From Phocaeicola_A sp964432715 (GTDB lineage Bacteria; Bacteroidota; Bacteroidia; Bacteroidales; Bacteroidaceae), in contig CAYSOW010000037.1 of assembly GCA_964432715.1 (NCBI GenBank), forward strand, positions 1 to 19,608: a stretch of DNA of 19,608 nt, in the 5' to 3' direction. The number at the start of each line of letters is the position of its first letter. The stretch's first letter is position 1. Made by a program: the position numbers and the translations under genes. The notes beneath the pieces were generated by a model. It was not told the origin of the DNA and did not search any database. It saw only the letters and a list, made by a program, of their open reading frames with translations. Shown here piece by piece: positions 12,299 through 19,608 of the stretch.

Positions 12299-14881
12299 TT
12301 AGAAAGAGAATTTCACACCTAAACGGAGACCCCGCTTATTGATATCGGGATGCTCCAGATAACTCAAACGACGCACATACTCCACCTGCAGCAACTTGAA
12401 GATGTTGTGCACGCCCACACTCACCTCCACGTAAGGTTTGCTCGAATCCAACGCGTAACTGCGCTGCATTCCGTCCTTCATCGGGAAGAGATAAAGGTCG
12501 GCATCGCCCGGATGAAGATAAGGATTGTTGCGGTCGGTCAACGTTCCACACATCGCCTTCACCCCAAAATGCTCACGCCACTTCAAGCGTCGCAACAAGG
12601 GGATACGGTTCAGGAACTTACCGTTCATATCGTAATCCAGATCGAGAATCGCGTATCGATCGCTCAAGAACTCCAAGTTGTTCATCAAGTTGAACATGCC
12701 CGTCTGCAAGAAATAAGAGAGGTTGGCGGGAGCGGTGGTCAGCAAGGGAAAAGGCACCTTCTCCCACTGAGCACCCAGGTTCAGGTTCACATCCAACCGA
12801 CCCCACGAGCTCAGCCACACCCGTTTAAAGACAGAGAGTTCGGTGAGGTTCGACCGGTAATCGGCGCCCCACAAGCCCTTGATTCCCATCGTGTGCGCCA
12901 CGGTGAAGACCGGAGCATTCCGGTTGATGGCAAAGCGTCCCTGCTTCGTGTTGACATACTCCTCGCCCGGCGCATAGCGGAACGTCACCCCCACCTCACT
13001 GCGTTTCAACGTATTCACGTAGTCGGGTTCCTCCGCCAGCGAGTTACGCTGATACACCAACTTGCCCGTCGGATTCTCCGTAATCTTTTCCAACTTCAGT
13101 TTGGTGGAGAAACCACTGAACGCCTCATACTCATACTGCAACGAGAGTTTCTTGGTGTAGAGCATCATGTCGACCGTAGAGGTGCGCACCGAACCGAACA
13201 TATTATCCTTATCCATAGAAAGATACTTGTCCGTGGGCGATTCCACCTCGCTCTGGATTCCAATCTTGATGGCATTGCGCGGGAACTCCTTGGCATGTGC
13301 CGTCTTCTTCTCGAAAGAGTACTCCAGTTCCGTCTTATATTTAGAGCGTCCATCCTTGACACCGTAAGCGTAGTAGCCATTCCAGAAGAGATGCGGGTTC
13401 AAGTGAGCCGTAGTCACCCCGCCGAAACGGAAGCGCACACCGTCCACATAGTTGGTAGAGACGATGGTGCTGAGCGGACCCAAGTCAATCTTGCTGGGGA
13501 TACTGTCGCGCCCCGTGCCCACATAGTTCTCCACCAAGAAGCGGAGCACCCAGATGGTCGCCTGCAGATTGGGCGCCGTCTCCACCTGCTTCACAAACTT
13601 CTGCATATTAATCTCCTTGCCCGTCAGCGGAATATCGCGTTTGGCCGCCCAGAAAGCCTCGTTCTTCAGCATGGCATCAGTGGCCGTCTGGCGCGTACGA
13701 CTGTTGCCAAAGTCGGCCTCAGCAATGGGATTGAAATCATGATGCGAGTAGCGCGTAATGCGTCGCACCTGCCCCTTCTCCAACTTCAGAATCGGCGGGT
13801 AGATATCCGTCGACATATCATCCACAAGCAAAGCCCACTCCCCGTTGGCAAGCTGTCCGAACTCCTGCGTAATCTTCAAATTCTCCACGAAGTTCACCCC
13901 GTTGTGCTTCGGCAGCTGCATCGTACATTTACGCACGATGTAAGAAGAATCGGCAAGCACATAGAGATGCCCCGTAAAGCCAAAGTCCTGCGAGTTCTGC
14001 GGCACGAACGAAAGATGGAAACACTTGTCCTTCTCCACATAGACCGTATCCATGATGAAATATTTATAGAAGGAAATCGCGTTATCCGAAATCGGACTCA
14101 CAAACTGCTTCTTCAGCATGTAGAGGTTGTTCTGATAGATATTCACGTCAGAGAAGACCTCCTTGGTAATCTCCGTCACCCCGTTGCCCACATCAAACAG
14201 ATTGTCGAGACCGGTCGACTTGATACCCTTCACAAAGGTTTTCTTCATCTTCGGATCCTTGCGGTAAAGCACCTCCGAGGCCGTTTCCTGCACAGAGATG
14301 GGGAGAATCAACTGCTTCGTATCCGGGTCCATCTCCACCTGTTCAGAGAGGAACGGCAGCTTCTTATAGAGACCACGCTGCAACTTCTCGGGCGTCGCAT
14401 CGGCAACCGACATCGTCACCTTCTCGTACTGGTCGTAGCGATAGAAGTCGTGCTCATCCAGCGAATGCACCTGCTTGGCAGCCAGCACCCGCTTCATCAT
14501 CTCCACCGCCGGATTATTCTTGCGACGGTAGCGCTCCTTCTTGGCTTTAATCACCACCTCGCCCAACACAATATCATCGGGCACCAGCTTCACCTGCAAC
14601 TTCTTAGTCACTCCGGGCGTAATCTGCACCGTCTTCTTACGGTACCCCATCGAAGAGATGGTGAGCGTTGTCCAGCCTGGTCGTGCCTCCACCTGAAAGT
14701 AGCCGGCATTATCCGTGATGGTACCCACCCCTTTTCCGTCGTAATAGACAGAGATATAGGGCAATTTCTCGTGTGTCAGCGAGTCGGTAACCACACCGCT
14801 AACCATCCCTTGAGCCGAGAGATTCAGCAATGCAGTAAGCCATAAGCATACACCGAAAATATATCGTTTCATCTGTTTCAT
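12299..14881 (-). CDS. DUF5686 / CarboxypepD_reg-like outer-membrane protein
   Basis: The 860-residue protein has a signal peptide (residues 1 to about 24, ending LSAQ). A carboxypeptidase-regulatory-like beta-sandwich follows at about residues 27-112 (GVVTDSLTHEKLPYISV, then GTITDNAGYF), as found at the N-terminus of many Bacteroidota outer-membrane proteins. The rest matches the DUF5686 type, with alternating aromatic segments and a final Phe, as in outer-membrane beta-barrels. No TonB-dependent-receptor plug is seen. Family function is unknown; an outer-membrane barrel role is inferred. The first Met is used; the Met at residue 4 is an equally good start. It is the first gene of the minus-strand cluster, 11 bases from rarA, with a promoter element at 14937-14944 and a small hairpin (AGCGC/GCGCT, 14908-14927) in the leader. 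Confidence 0.85.
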   Translation of the reverse strand: MKQMKRYIFGVCLWLTALLNLSAQGMVSGVVTDSLTHEKLPYISVYYDGKGVGTITDNAGYFQVEARPGWTTLTISSMGYRKKTVQITPGVTKKLQVKLVPDDIVLGEVVIKAKKERYRRKNNPAVEMMKRVLAAKQVHSLDEHDFYRYDQYEKVTMSVADATPEKLQRGLYKKLPFLSEQVEMDPDTKQLILPISVQETASEVLYRKDPKMKKTFVKGIKSTGLDNLFDVGNGVTEITKEVFSDVNIYQNNLYMLKKQFVSPISDNAISFYKYFIMDTVYVEKDKCFHLSFVPQNSQDFGFTGHLYVLADSSYIVRKCTMQLPKHNGVNFVENLKITQEFGQLANGEWALLVDDMSTDIYPPILKLEKGQVRRITRYSHHDFNPIAEADFGNSRTRQTATDAMLKNEAFWAAKRDIPLTGKEINMQKFVKQVETAPNLQATIWVLRFLVENYVGTGRDSIPSKIDLGPLSTIVSTNYVDGVRFRFGGVTTAHLNPHLFWNGYYAYGVKDGRSKYKTELEYSFEKKTAHAKEFPRNAIKIGIQSEVESPTDKYLSMDKDNMFGSVRTSTVDMMLYTKKLSLQYEYEAFSGFSTKLKLEKITENPTGKLVYQRNSLAEEPDYVNTLKRSEVGVTFRYAPGEEYVNTKQGRFAINRNAPVFTVAHTMGIKGLWGADYRSNLTELSVFKRVWLSSWGRLDVNLNLGAQWEKVPFPLLTTAPANLSYFLQTGMFNLMNNLEFLSDRYAILDLDYDMNGKFLNRIPLLRRLKWREHFGVKAMCGTLTDRNNPYLHPGDADLYLFPMKDGMQRSYALDSSKPYVEVSVGVHNIFKLLQVEYVRRLSYLEHPDINKRGLRLGVKFSF

Positions 14882-14936
14882 TCCGTTTCTCTTTTTCTTC
14901 CTTTATCAGCGCACTCGACAAGGCGCTATGAACGGG

Positions 14937-14944
14937 CAAATTTA
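14937..14944 (-). promoter_or_regulatory. -7 promoter element for the DUF5686-rarA cluster
   Basis: The minus-strand sequence is TAAATTTG, a full match to TAnnTTTG, about 55 bases upstream of the ATG. No clear -33 TTTG is seen. It is the only good candidate upstream of the four-gene minus-strand cluster. Confidence 0.5.
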
Positions 14945-15082
14945 CATAGAATTTTTGAGCTTCCGTGTATGATTGTTCGGATGTTTTAGACGAAAGGTGT
15001 TTCTTTTTGGTGATTGTAAGTATTTTCATTCCTTTTTCTTATATTTTTCCTTGTTCAAAAGGATTATTTCATAGGAATGCAT

Positions 15083-15090
15083 TACCTTTG
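15083..15090 (+). promoter_or_regulatory. -7 promoter element for malQ
   Basis: TACCTTTG fits TAnnTTTG exactly. The predicted transcription start is near 15097, leaving a leader of only about 16 bases before the ATG at 15113. No TTG is found at -33 spacing. The short leader supports starting at 15113 rather than at a TTG codon at 15104. Confidence 0.5.
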
Positions 15091-15112
15091 AACCCGGACA
15101 AAATTGCATCAC

Positions 15113-17782
15113 ATGAAACTCACTTTTCAATTGGAATATCGCACCGTTTGGGGCGAGGAGGTAGATGTCACCCTGGAAGGCCTTCAGGAGCCCATCCACC
15201 TGCAGTCGCTCAACGGCATTCTTTGGGAAGGAACCACCGAACTGGAGGCGTTACCTTCCAAGGCACCTCTCGCCTACCGCTACAGCATCTATCGCGACGG
15301 CACCTGTGTTCGTCGCGAACAGGCAACAACCGCCCATCTGTTTATCCCTACGGCAGGCGAACATCATCACTACTTTCTGAACGACTTTTGGAAGGATTTG
15401 CCGGTGGAAGCGTACCTCTACTCTTCCGCCTTCAGTGGCAACCCGGTCACTCCACGCCACCGGAAAGCAGTTCCCTCGGTTCGTCGGGCCATTGTCTTTC
15501 GCGCACTCTGCCCCTGTCTGCACGCCAAACATCAGGTGCTGGCACTGAGTGGCGACCATCCGGCACTGGGTCAATGGAACCCGGAGCGAGCGCTCCCGAT
15601 GGAGGAGATTGCCCCGAATGTCTGGAGCGCCACGTTGGATGCCGACACCCTTTCATTCCCCTTACACTACAAGTTTGTGACTTGCGCAGCCGGGAGTCGA
15701 CAGGTGTTGGAATGGGAAGAGCACGACAATCGTACACTCGACAATCCCGGTTTACAGGAGGGCGACACTTTTCTGACGGAGGAGGTAGAGGTGCATTTCG
15801 CCTCGTTTGTACGCAAGGTGGCAGGCACAGCCATTCCGGTTTTCTCACTGCGCAGTGAGCACAGCTTCGGCGTAGGCGACTTCGGCGACCTGAAGCAATT
15901 GGTGGATTGGGCGGAACGTACGCATCAACGCGCCATTCAGATTCTGCCGATTAACGACACCACCATCACGAATACATGGACCGACTCTTATCCTTATAAT
16001 AGTATCTCAATCTATGCGTTCCACCCGATGTATATCGACGTGAGCCAACTGGGCGAGATGAAGAACCGCAAGTTGCGGAAGGAACTGGAGGAGAAGCGGA
16101 AGCAGCTGAATGCATTGCCGCAGATTGACTACGAGGCCATGAGTGAGGCAAAGGGTGCTTACCTGAGGGAGATGTTCCGTCAGAAGGGGAAAGAGGTATT
16201 GTCTTCTGATGAGTTTCAGAAGTTCTTCAAGCAGAATGCACATTGGCTGATGCCTTACGCAGCCTTCAGCGTACTGCGCGACCGTTACCGGACTTCCGAC
16301 TTCTCGCAATGGCCGACGCATAGCGTTTACCATGCCAAAGAGATTAAATCTTTCTGTGAACCGGGCAGCGAAGATTATCCGGAAGTGGCCTATTACTACT
16401 ACTTGCAATATGCACTGCACGTGCAGTTGCTGGCAGCGGGCGACTATGCGCGGGAGAAGGGCATCATTCTGAAGGGCGACATCCCCATCGGCATCAGTCG
16501 CTGCAGTGTGGAGTCTTGGGTGGAACCCTACTACTTTAATATGAACGGACAGGCGGGCGCTCCCCCCGATGCCTTCTCGCTCAACGGTCAGAACTGGGGA
16601 TTCCCCACCTACAACTGGGAGGTGATGGAGCAAGATCATTATCATTGGTGGCAGCGCCGTTTCCGCAAGATGGCGGAGTATTTCACGGCCTATCGCATCG
16701 ACCATATCCTGGGATTCTTCCGCATTTGGGAGATACCTACGCATTCAGTCCACGGCTTGTTGGGCCAGTTCTCTCCCTCGTTACCGATGAGCCGAGAGGA
16801 GGTGGAGAGCTTCGGACTGCCGTTCCGCGAGGAGTTTCTGCATCCGTTTATTGATGAAGCATTGCTGCAGAAATATTTTGGCGAACGGACGGAGGAGGTG
16901 AAAGCACGCTTCTTGCAGCCGTTGACGAATCAATGCTACGAGATGCGTCCGGAGTTCGACACCCAACGAAAGGTGGAGGCCTTCTTTGCCAACAAGCAGA
17001 CACCGGAGGAGCAGCTCGTACGCGATGGTCTCTATGCATTGATTAGTGATGTATTGTTCGTGCCCGACCGCAAGGACCCGTCGCTGGTGCACCCGCGTAT
17101 CGTGGCACAGCTGGATGCTGCCTTCACACAGTTGAGCGAACCGGAGCAAGCAGCCTTCAACCGACTCTATGAGCACTACTATTACCAGCGCCACAACGAG
17201 TTCTGGTACCACGAAGCGATGAAGAAATTACCCATGCTGACGCAGGCCACTCCGATGTTGGTGTGCGGCGAAGATCTGGGCATGGTGCCCGAGTGTGTGC
17301 CTTGGGTAATGAACCAGTTGCAGATTCTGAGTCTGGAGATTCAGCGAATGCCAAAGGAGTTCGGAGTGGAGTTCGGTCGCGTGGAAGGATACCCTTTGCG
17401 CTCGGTCTGCACCATCTCTACGCACGACATGTCGACGTTGCGCGGCTGGTGGGAAGAAGAGCCGGAAGCCTCCGCACGCTACTATCACGAGATGTTGGGA
17501 CATACCGATGAAGCGCCGAAGCAGGCACCCGGTACACTCTGTGAGGAGATTGTCCGTCGCCACCTGCACTCGCCCTCGCTGCTCTGCATCCTGTCGTTCC
17601 AGGATTGGCTCTCCATGGATGAACAGTTACGTTACCCTGATGCCTCTTTCGAGCGCATCAACGTACCGGCCAATCCGCGCAACTATTGGCGCTACCGGAT
17701 GCACCTCACACTGGAGGAGTTGATGCAGCAAGAGGAGTTCAACCAACGCATCGCACAGCTGATTGACGAATCAGGAAGATAA
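15113..17782 (+). CDS. malQ: 4-alpha-glucanotransferase with two N-terminal CBM20-like modules (DPE2-type MalQ)
   Basis: The 889-residue cytoplasmic amylomaltase has no signal peptide. It moves glucan chains between maltose, maltodextrins or glycogen-like acceptors and releases glucose. Two starch-binding CBM20-like domains lie at about residues 1-110 and 125-235; the second has the SGDHPALGQWNPERALPM hallmark. The GH77 catalytic domain fills the rest and is interrupted by an insertion, as in plant DPE2. Catalytic residues are Asp530 (YRIDHILGFFRIWEIP, nucleophile), Glu720 (GEDLGMVPE, acid/base) and Asp772 (STHDMSTLRGWW). KGDIPIGISR and the GQNWGFPTYNW motif are also present. The ATG at 15113 is preferred. 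The gene is alone on its strand, divergent from the DUF5686 cluster, and ends at a strong terminator. Confidence 0.95.
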   Translation: MKLTFQLEYRTVWGEEVDVTLEGLQEPIHLQSLNGILWEGTTELEALPSKAPLAYRYSIYRDGTCVRREQATTAHLFIPTAGEHHHYFLNDFWKDLPVEAYLYSSAFSGNPVTPRHRKAVPSVRRAIVFRALCPCLHAKHQVLALSGDHPALGQWNPERALPMEEIAPNVWSATLDADTLSFPLHYKFVTCAAGSRQVLEWEEHDNRTLDNPGLQEGDTFLTEEVEVHFASFVRKVAGTAIPVFSLRSEHSFGVGDFGDLKQLVDWAERTHQRAIQILPINDTTITNTWTDSYPYNSISIYAFHPMYIDVSQLGEMKNRKLRKELEEKRKQLNALPQIDYEAMSEAKGAYLREMFRQKGKEVLSSDEFQKFFKQNAHWLMPYAAFSVLRDRYRTSDFSQWPTHSVYHAKEIKSFCEPGSEDYPEVAYYYYLQYALHVQLLAAGDYAREKGIILKGDIPIGISRCSVESWVEPYYFNMNGQAGAPPDAFSLNGQNWGFPTYNWEVMEQDHYHWWQRRFRKMAEYFTAYRIDHILGFFRIWEIPTHSVHGLLGQFSPSLPMSREEVESFGLPFREEFLHPFIDEALLQKYFGERTEEVKARFLQPLTNQCYEMRPEFDTQRKVEAFFANKQTPEEQLVRDGLYALISDVLFVPDRKDPSLVHPRIVAQLDAAFTQLSEPEQAAFNRLYEHYYYQRHNEFWYHEAMKKLPMLTQATPMLVCGEDLGMVPECVPWVMNQLQILSLEIQRMPKEFGVEFGRVEGYPLRSVCTISTHDMSTLRGWWEEEPEASARYYHEMLGHTDEAPKQAPGTLCEEIVRRHLHSPSLLCILSFQDWLSMDEQLRYPDASFERINVPANPRNYWRYRMHLTLEELMQQEEFNQRIAQLIDESGR

Positions 17783-17803
17783 CCCCTTCGCAACAGATAC
17801 CAA

Positions 17804-17837
17804 AAAATCCCGTGGTTCCGAAGAGCCACGGGATTTT
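17804..17837. terminator. bidirectional terminator between malQ and the GGGtGRT gene
   Basis: AAAATCCCGTGG (17804-17815) and CCACGGGATTTT (17826-17837) form a perfect 12-bp stem with a 10-base loop. A T-rich stretch follows on the plus strand, and the A-run at 17802-17807 gives the U-tract on the minus strand. It lies between convergent genes and can serve both. Confidence 0.92.
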
Positions 17838-17861
17838 ATTATTTCAATCAATGGATGATTC

Positions 17862-18872
17862 TTATTTGCTCAGAGCCAAAGCTACGTTTACAGCGCAAGC
17901 TACGGTACATCCTACCATCGGGTTGTTACCGATACCGAGGAAGCCCATCATCTCAACGTGAGCAGGAACTGAAGAAGAACCTGCGAACTGAGCGTCAGAG
18001 TGCATACGACCGAGTGTATCAGTCATACCGTAAGAAGCGGGACCTGCAGCCATGTTATCCGGGTGAAGTGTACGACCTGTACCACCACCTGAAGCTACTG
18101 AGAAGTAGGGTTTACCGGCCAGGATACGTTCTTTCTTGTACGTACCTGCTACCGGGTGTTGGAAACGAGTCGGGTTCGTAGAGTTACCCGTGATAGATAC
18201 ATCTACGTCCTCTTTCCAAAGGATAGCTACACCCTCGCGAACGTCGTCAGCACCGTAGCATTTCACTTTGGCACGCGGACCGTCAGAGTAAGCTTTCTCC
18301 TGAACCACTTTCAGTTCACCTGTATAGTAATCGAATTTTGTCTGAACATAAGTAAAGCCGTTGATACGAGAGATGATCATGGCAGCGTCTTTACCCAAAC
18401 CGTTCAAGATGCAACGCAACGGGTTCTTACGAACTTTGTTGGCCATCTCAGCGATTTTGATTGCACCTTCAGCAGCAGCGAATGACTCGTGACCTGCCAA
18501 GAATGCGAAACATTGAGTCTCTTCACGGAGCAGACGAGCAGCCAAGTTACCATGGCCCAAACCTACTTTACGGTCGTCAGCTACAGAACCCGGGATACAG
18601 AAAGCCTGCAAACCGATACCGATAGCCTCAGCAGCGTCAGCAGCGTTTTTGCAACCTTTTTTGATAGCGATAGCAGAACCTACAACGTAAGCCCATTTAG
18701 CGTTCTCAAAGCAGATCATCTGCGTATCCTCGCAAGTTTTATAAGGATCCAAACCTGCTTTATCGCAGATCTCATTAGCCTCTTCGATAGAAGCGATGCC
18801 GTTAGCGTTCAAAGCAGCGATAATCTGCTTCATACGACGGTCTTGACTTTCAAATTTTACTTCTCTAATCAT
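17862..18872 (-). CDS. GGGtGRT family protein, function unknown
   Basis: The 336-residue protein has no signal peptide or membrane segment. The motif that names the family, GGGTGRT, is at residues 262-268, followed by an unusually well-kept Gly/Met/His-rich stretch (GMTDTLGRMHSDAQFAG, then HVEMMGFLGIGNNPMVG). It has ten cysteines (36, 47, 54, 74, 92, 121, 154, 205, 322, 326), many for its size, compatible with metal or Fe-S handling. It starts 12 bases after a NifU-like scaffold gene and is almost certainly cotranscribed with it. From memory this pairing recurs in anaerobes, but no biochemical role is established to my knowledge. Glycine codons are mostly GGT and arginine CGT, unlike most neighbours, suggesting high expression. 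Family assignment is firm; any Fe-S role is inference. Confidence 0.9.
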   Translation of the reverse strand: MIREVKFESQDRRMKQIIAALNANGIASIEEANEICDKAGLDPYKTCEDTQMICFENAKWAYVVGSAIAIKKGCKNAADAAEAIGIGLQAFCIPGSVADDRKVGLGHGNLAARLLREETQCFAFLAGHESFAAAEGAIKIAEMANKVRKNPLRCILNGLGKDAAMIISRINGFTYVQTKFDYYTGELKVVQEKAYSDGPRAKVKCYGADDVREGVAILWKEDVDVSITGNSTNPTRFQHPVAGTYKKERILAGKPYFSVASGGGTGRTLHPDNMAAGPASYGMTDTLGRMHSDAQFAGSSSVPAHVEMMGFLGIGNNPMVGCTVACAVNVALALSK

Positions 18873-18884
18873 ATAGTGGTCTCC

Positions 18885-19586
18885 TTATTCTTTACGTGGA
18901 TCAATAGATTTAACAATTCCCTGTTCCGGTTTCGTACGTCCGTAAGTACCGGTTACGCTCTTCAAAGCTTCGTCAGCAGGAACACCTTTCTTGATGGCAT
19001 CCATGAATTTGCCCATGTGAACGAACTCATATCCGCAAACCTCGTCGTCTTTGTCGAGGAACATCTTCGTGATGTAACCCTCAGTAAGCTGCAAGTAACG
19101 AGTACCTTTTACTTTTGTACCGTAGAGCGTACCCATCTGGCTTACGAGACCTTTACCCAAGTCTTCCAGACCGGCACCGATAATCAAACCGCCTTCAGAG
19201 AAAGCTGACTGAGTACGACCGTAAACAATCTGGAGGAACAACTCGCGCATTGCAGTGTTGATAGCATCGCAAACGAGGTCAGTATTTAAAGCTTCGAGGA
19301 TAGTTTTGCCCGGGAGAATCTCAGAAGCCATTGCTGCTGAGTGAGTCATACCAGAACAACCAATCGTTTCTACCAAGCACTCTTCAATCACGCCCTCTTT
19401 GACATTCAAAGTCAATTTACAAGCGCCCTGCTGAGGAGCACACCAACCAATACCGTGAGTCAAGCCTGAGATATCCTTAATTTCTTTTGCTTGAATCCAT
19501 TTTCCTTCTTCAGGAATGGGAGCTGGTCCGTGGTTAGGACCCTTTTTTACAACACACATGTGTTCTACTTCATGAGAATAAGTCAT
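18885..19586 (-). CDS. NifU-like iron-sulfur cluster assembly scaffold protein (GGGtGRT partner)
   Basis: The 233-residue cytoplasmic protein has an IscU/NifU-N-like fold signature. Gly-Trp-Cys49 and Cys56 come first, then GVIEECLVETIGCSGMTHSAAM with Cys70 and Cys77 at the place of the GCG loop of IscU, and Cys106 in LVCDAIN. Spacing from Cys77 to Cys106 (29) is shorter than the roughly 43 usual between the second and third IscU ligands, so the cluster site is probably arranged differently. A C-terminal extension beyond IscU length (from about residue 130) includes GGLIIGAGLEDLGKGLVSQMGTLYG and another cysteine (VCGYEF). The start at 19586 gives a sensible N-terminus; Met10 is an alternative. 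Only 22 bases upstream are in the window, so the promoter is not resolved. Confidence 0.85.
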   Translation of the reverse strand: MTYSHEVEHMCVVKKGPNHGPAPIPEEGKWIQAKEIKDISGLTHGIGWCAPQQGACKLTLNVKEGVIEECLVETIGCSGMTHSAAMASEILPGKTILEALNTDLVCDAINTAMRELFLQIVYGRTQSAFSEGGLIIGAGLEDLGKGLVSQMGTLYGTKVKGTRYLQLTEGYITKMFLDKDDEVCGYEFVHMGKFMDAIKKGVPADEALKSVTGTYGRTKPEQGIVKSIDPRKE

Positions 19587-19608
19587 ATATTTACACTTTA
19601 AATGGTAA

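Noticed and set aside
12350..14845. Open frame of 831 codons on the plus strand opposite the DUF5686 gene
   Set aside because: Its translation is dominated by His, Arg, Leu and Gln and shows no domain. It arises from codon bias of the real gene, which has a signal peptide, known domains and a promoter.
14799..15029. Minus-strand frame of 76 codons overlapping the start of the DUF5686 gene
   Set aside because: It covers the promoter and leader of that gene out of frame and has no family resemblance.

Overview
The window comes from an anaerobic gut-type member of the Bacteroidota, most likely order Bacteroidales. Several things point there: -7 promoter elements of the TAnnTTTG type, almost no Shine-Dalgarno sequences, an archaeal/eukaryal-type ProS, a DPE2-like MalQ with N-terminal starch-binding modules, a DUF5686/CarboxypepD_reg outer-membrane protein, and a GGGtGRT/NifU-like gene pair. 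I cannot fix the genus. I see no mobile element, CRISPR array, rRNA or tRNA; this is ordinary chromosomal backbone with a few poorly understood genes.

Layout. Positions 71-1561 (-) hold proS, divergent from a glycine-zipper OmpA-type lipoprotein at 1830-2540 (+). A bidirectional terminator separates that lipoprotein from a minus-strand pair: dsbD (3959-5980), followed by a cysteine desulfidase/UPF0597 enzyme (2634-3920). The 546-base stretch 5981-6526 has no protein gene. It holds the dsbD promoter, then what looks like a free-standing minus-strand small-RNA unit (about 6345 to 6149) with its own promoter and terminator, then the terminator of the next gene. Minus-strand genes 6527-8302 (OadA/PycB-like carboxyltransferase) and 8455-8958 (ECF-type sigma factor) follow. 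Their intergenic and upstream regions contain conspicuous inverted repeats.

Positions 9140-14881 are a minus-strand cluster. In transcription order it runs: DUF5686 outer-membrane protein, rarA, D-2-hydroxyacid dehydrogenase, TRIC-type membrane protein. It is interrupted by a 100-N assembly gap between rarA and the dehydrogenase; the gap has identical 17-mers at both edges, so it may not be a real gap. malQ (15113-17782, +) diverges from this cluster and ends at a bidirectional terminator shared with the last pair. That pair is a NifU-like scaffold protein (18885-19586, -) followed 12 bases later by a GGGtGRT protein (17862-18872, -).

How the genes fit together. DsbD and the desulfidase both concern thiols: reducing power to the periplasm and cysteine breakdown. 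The carboxyltransferase belongs to the oxaloacetate/pyruvate/methylmalonyl-CoA node of the propionate-succinate fermentation. MalQ handles cytoplasmic maltose and glucans. The two least understood items are the cysteine-rich NifU-like/GGGtGRT pair and the candidate small RNA at 6149-6345.
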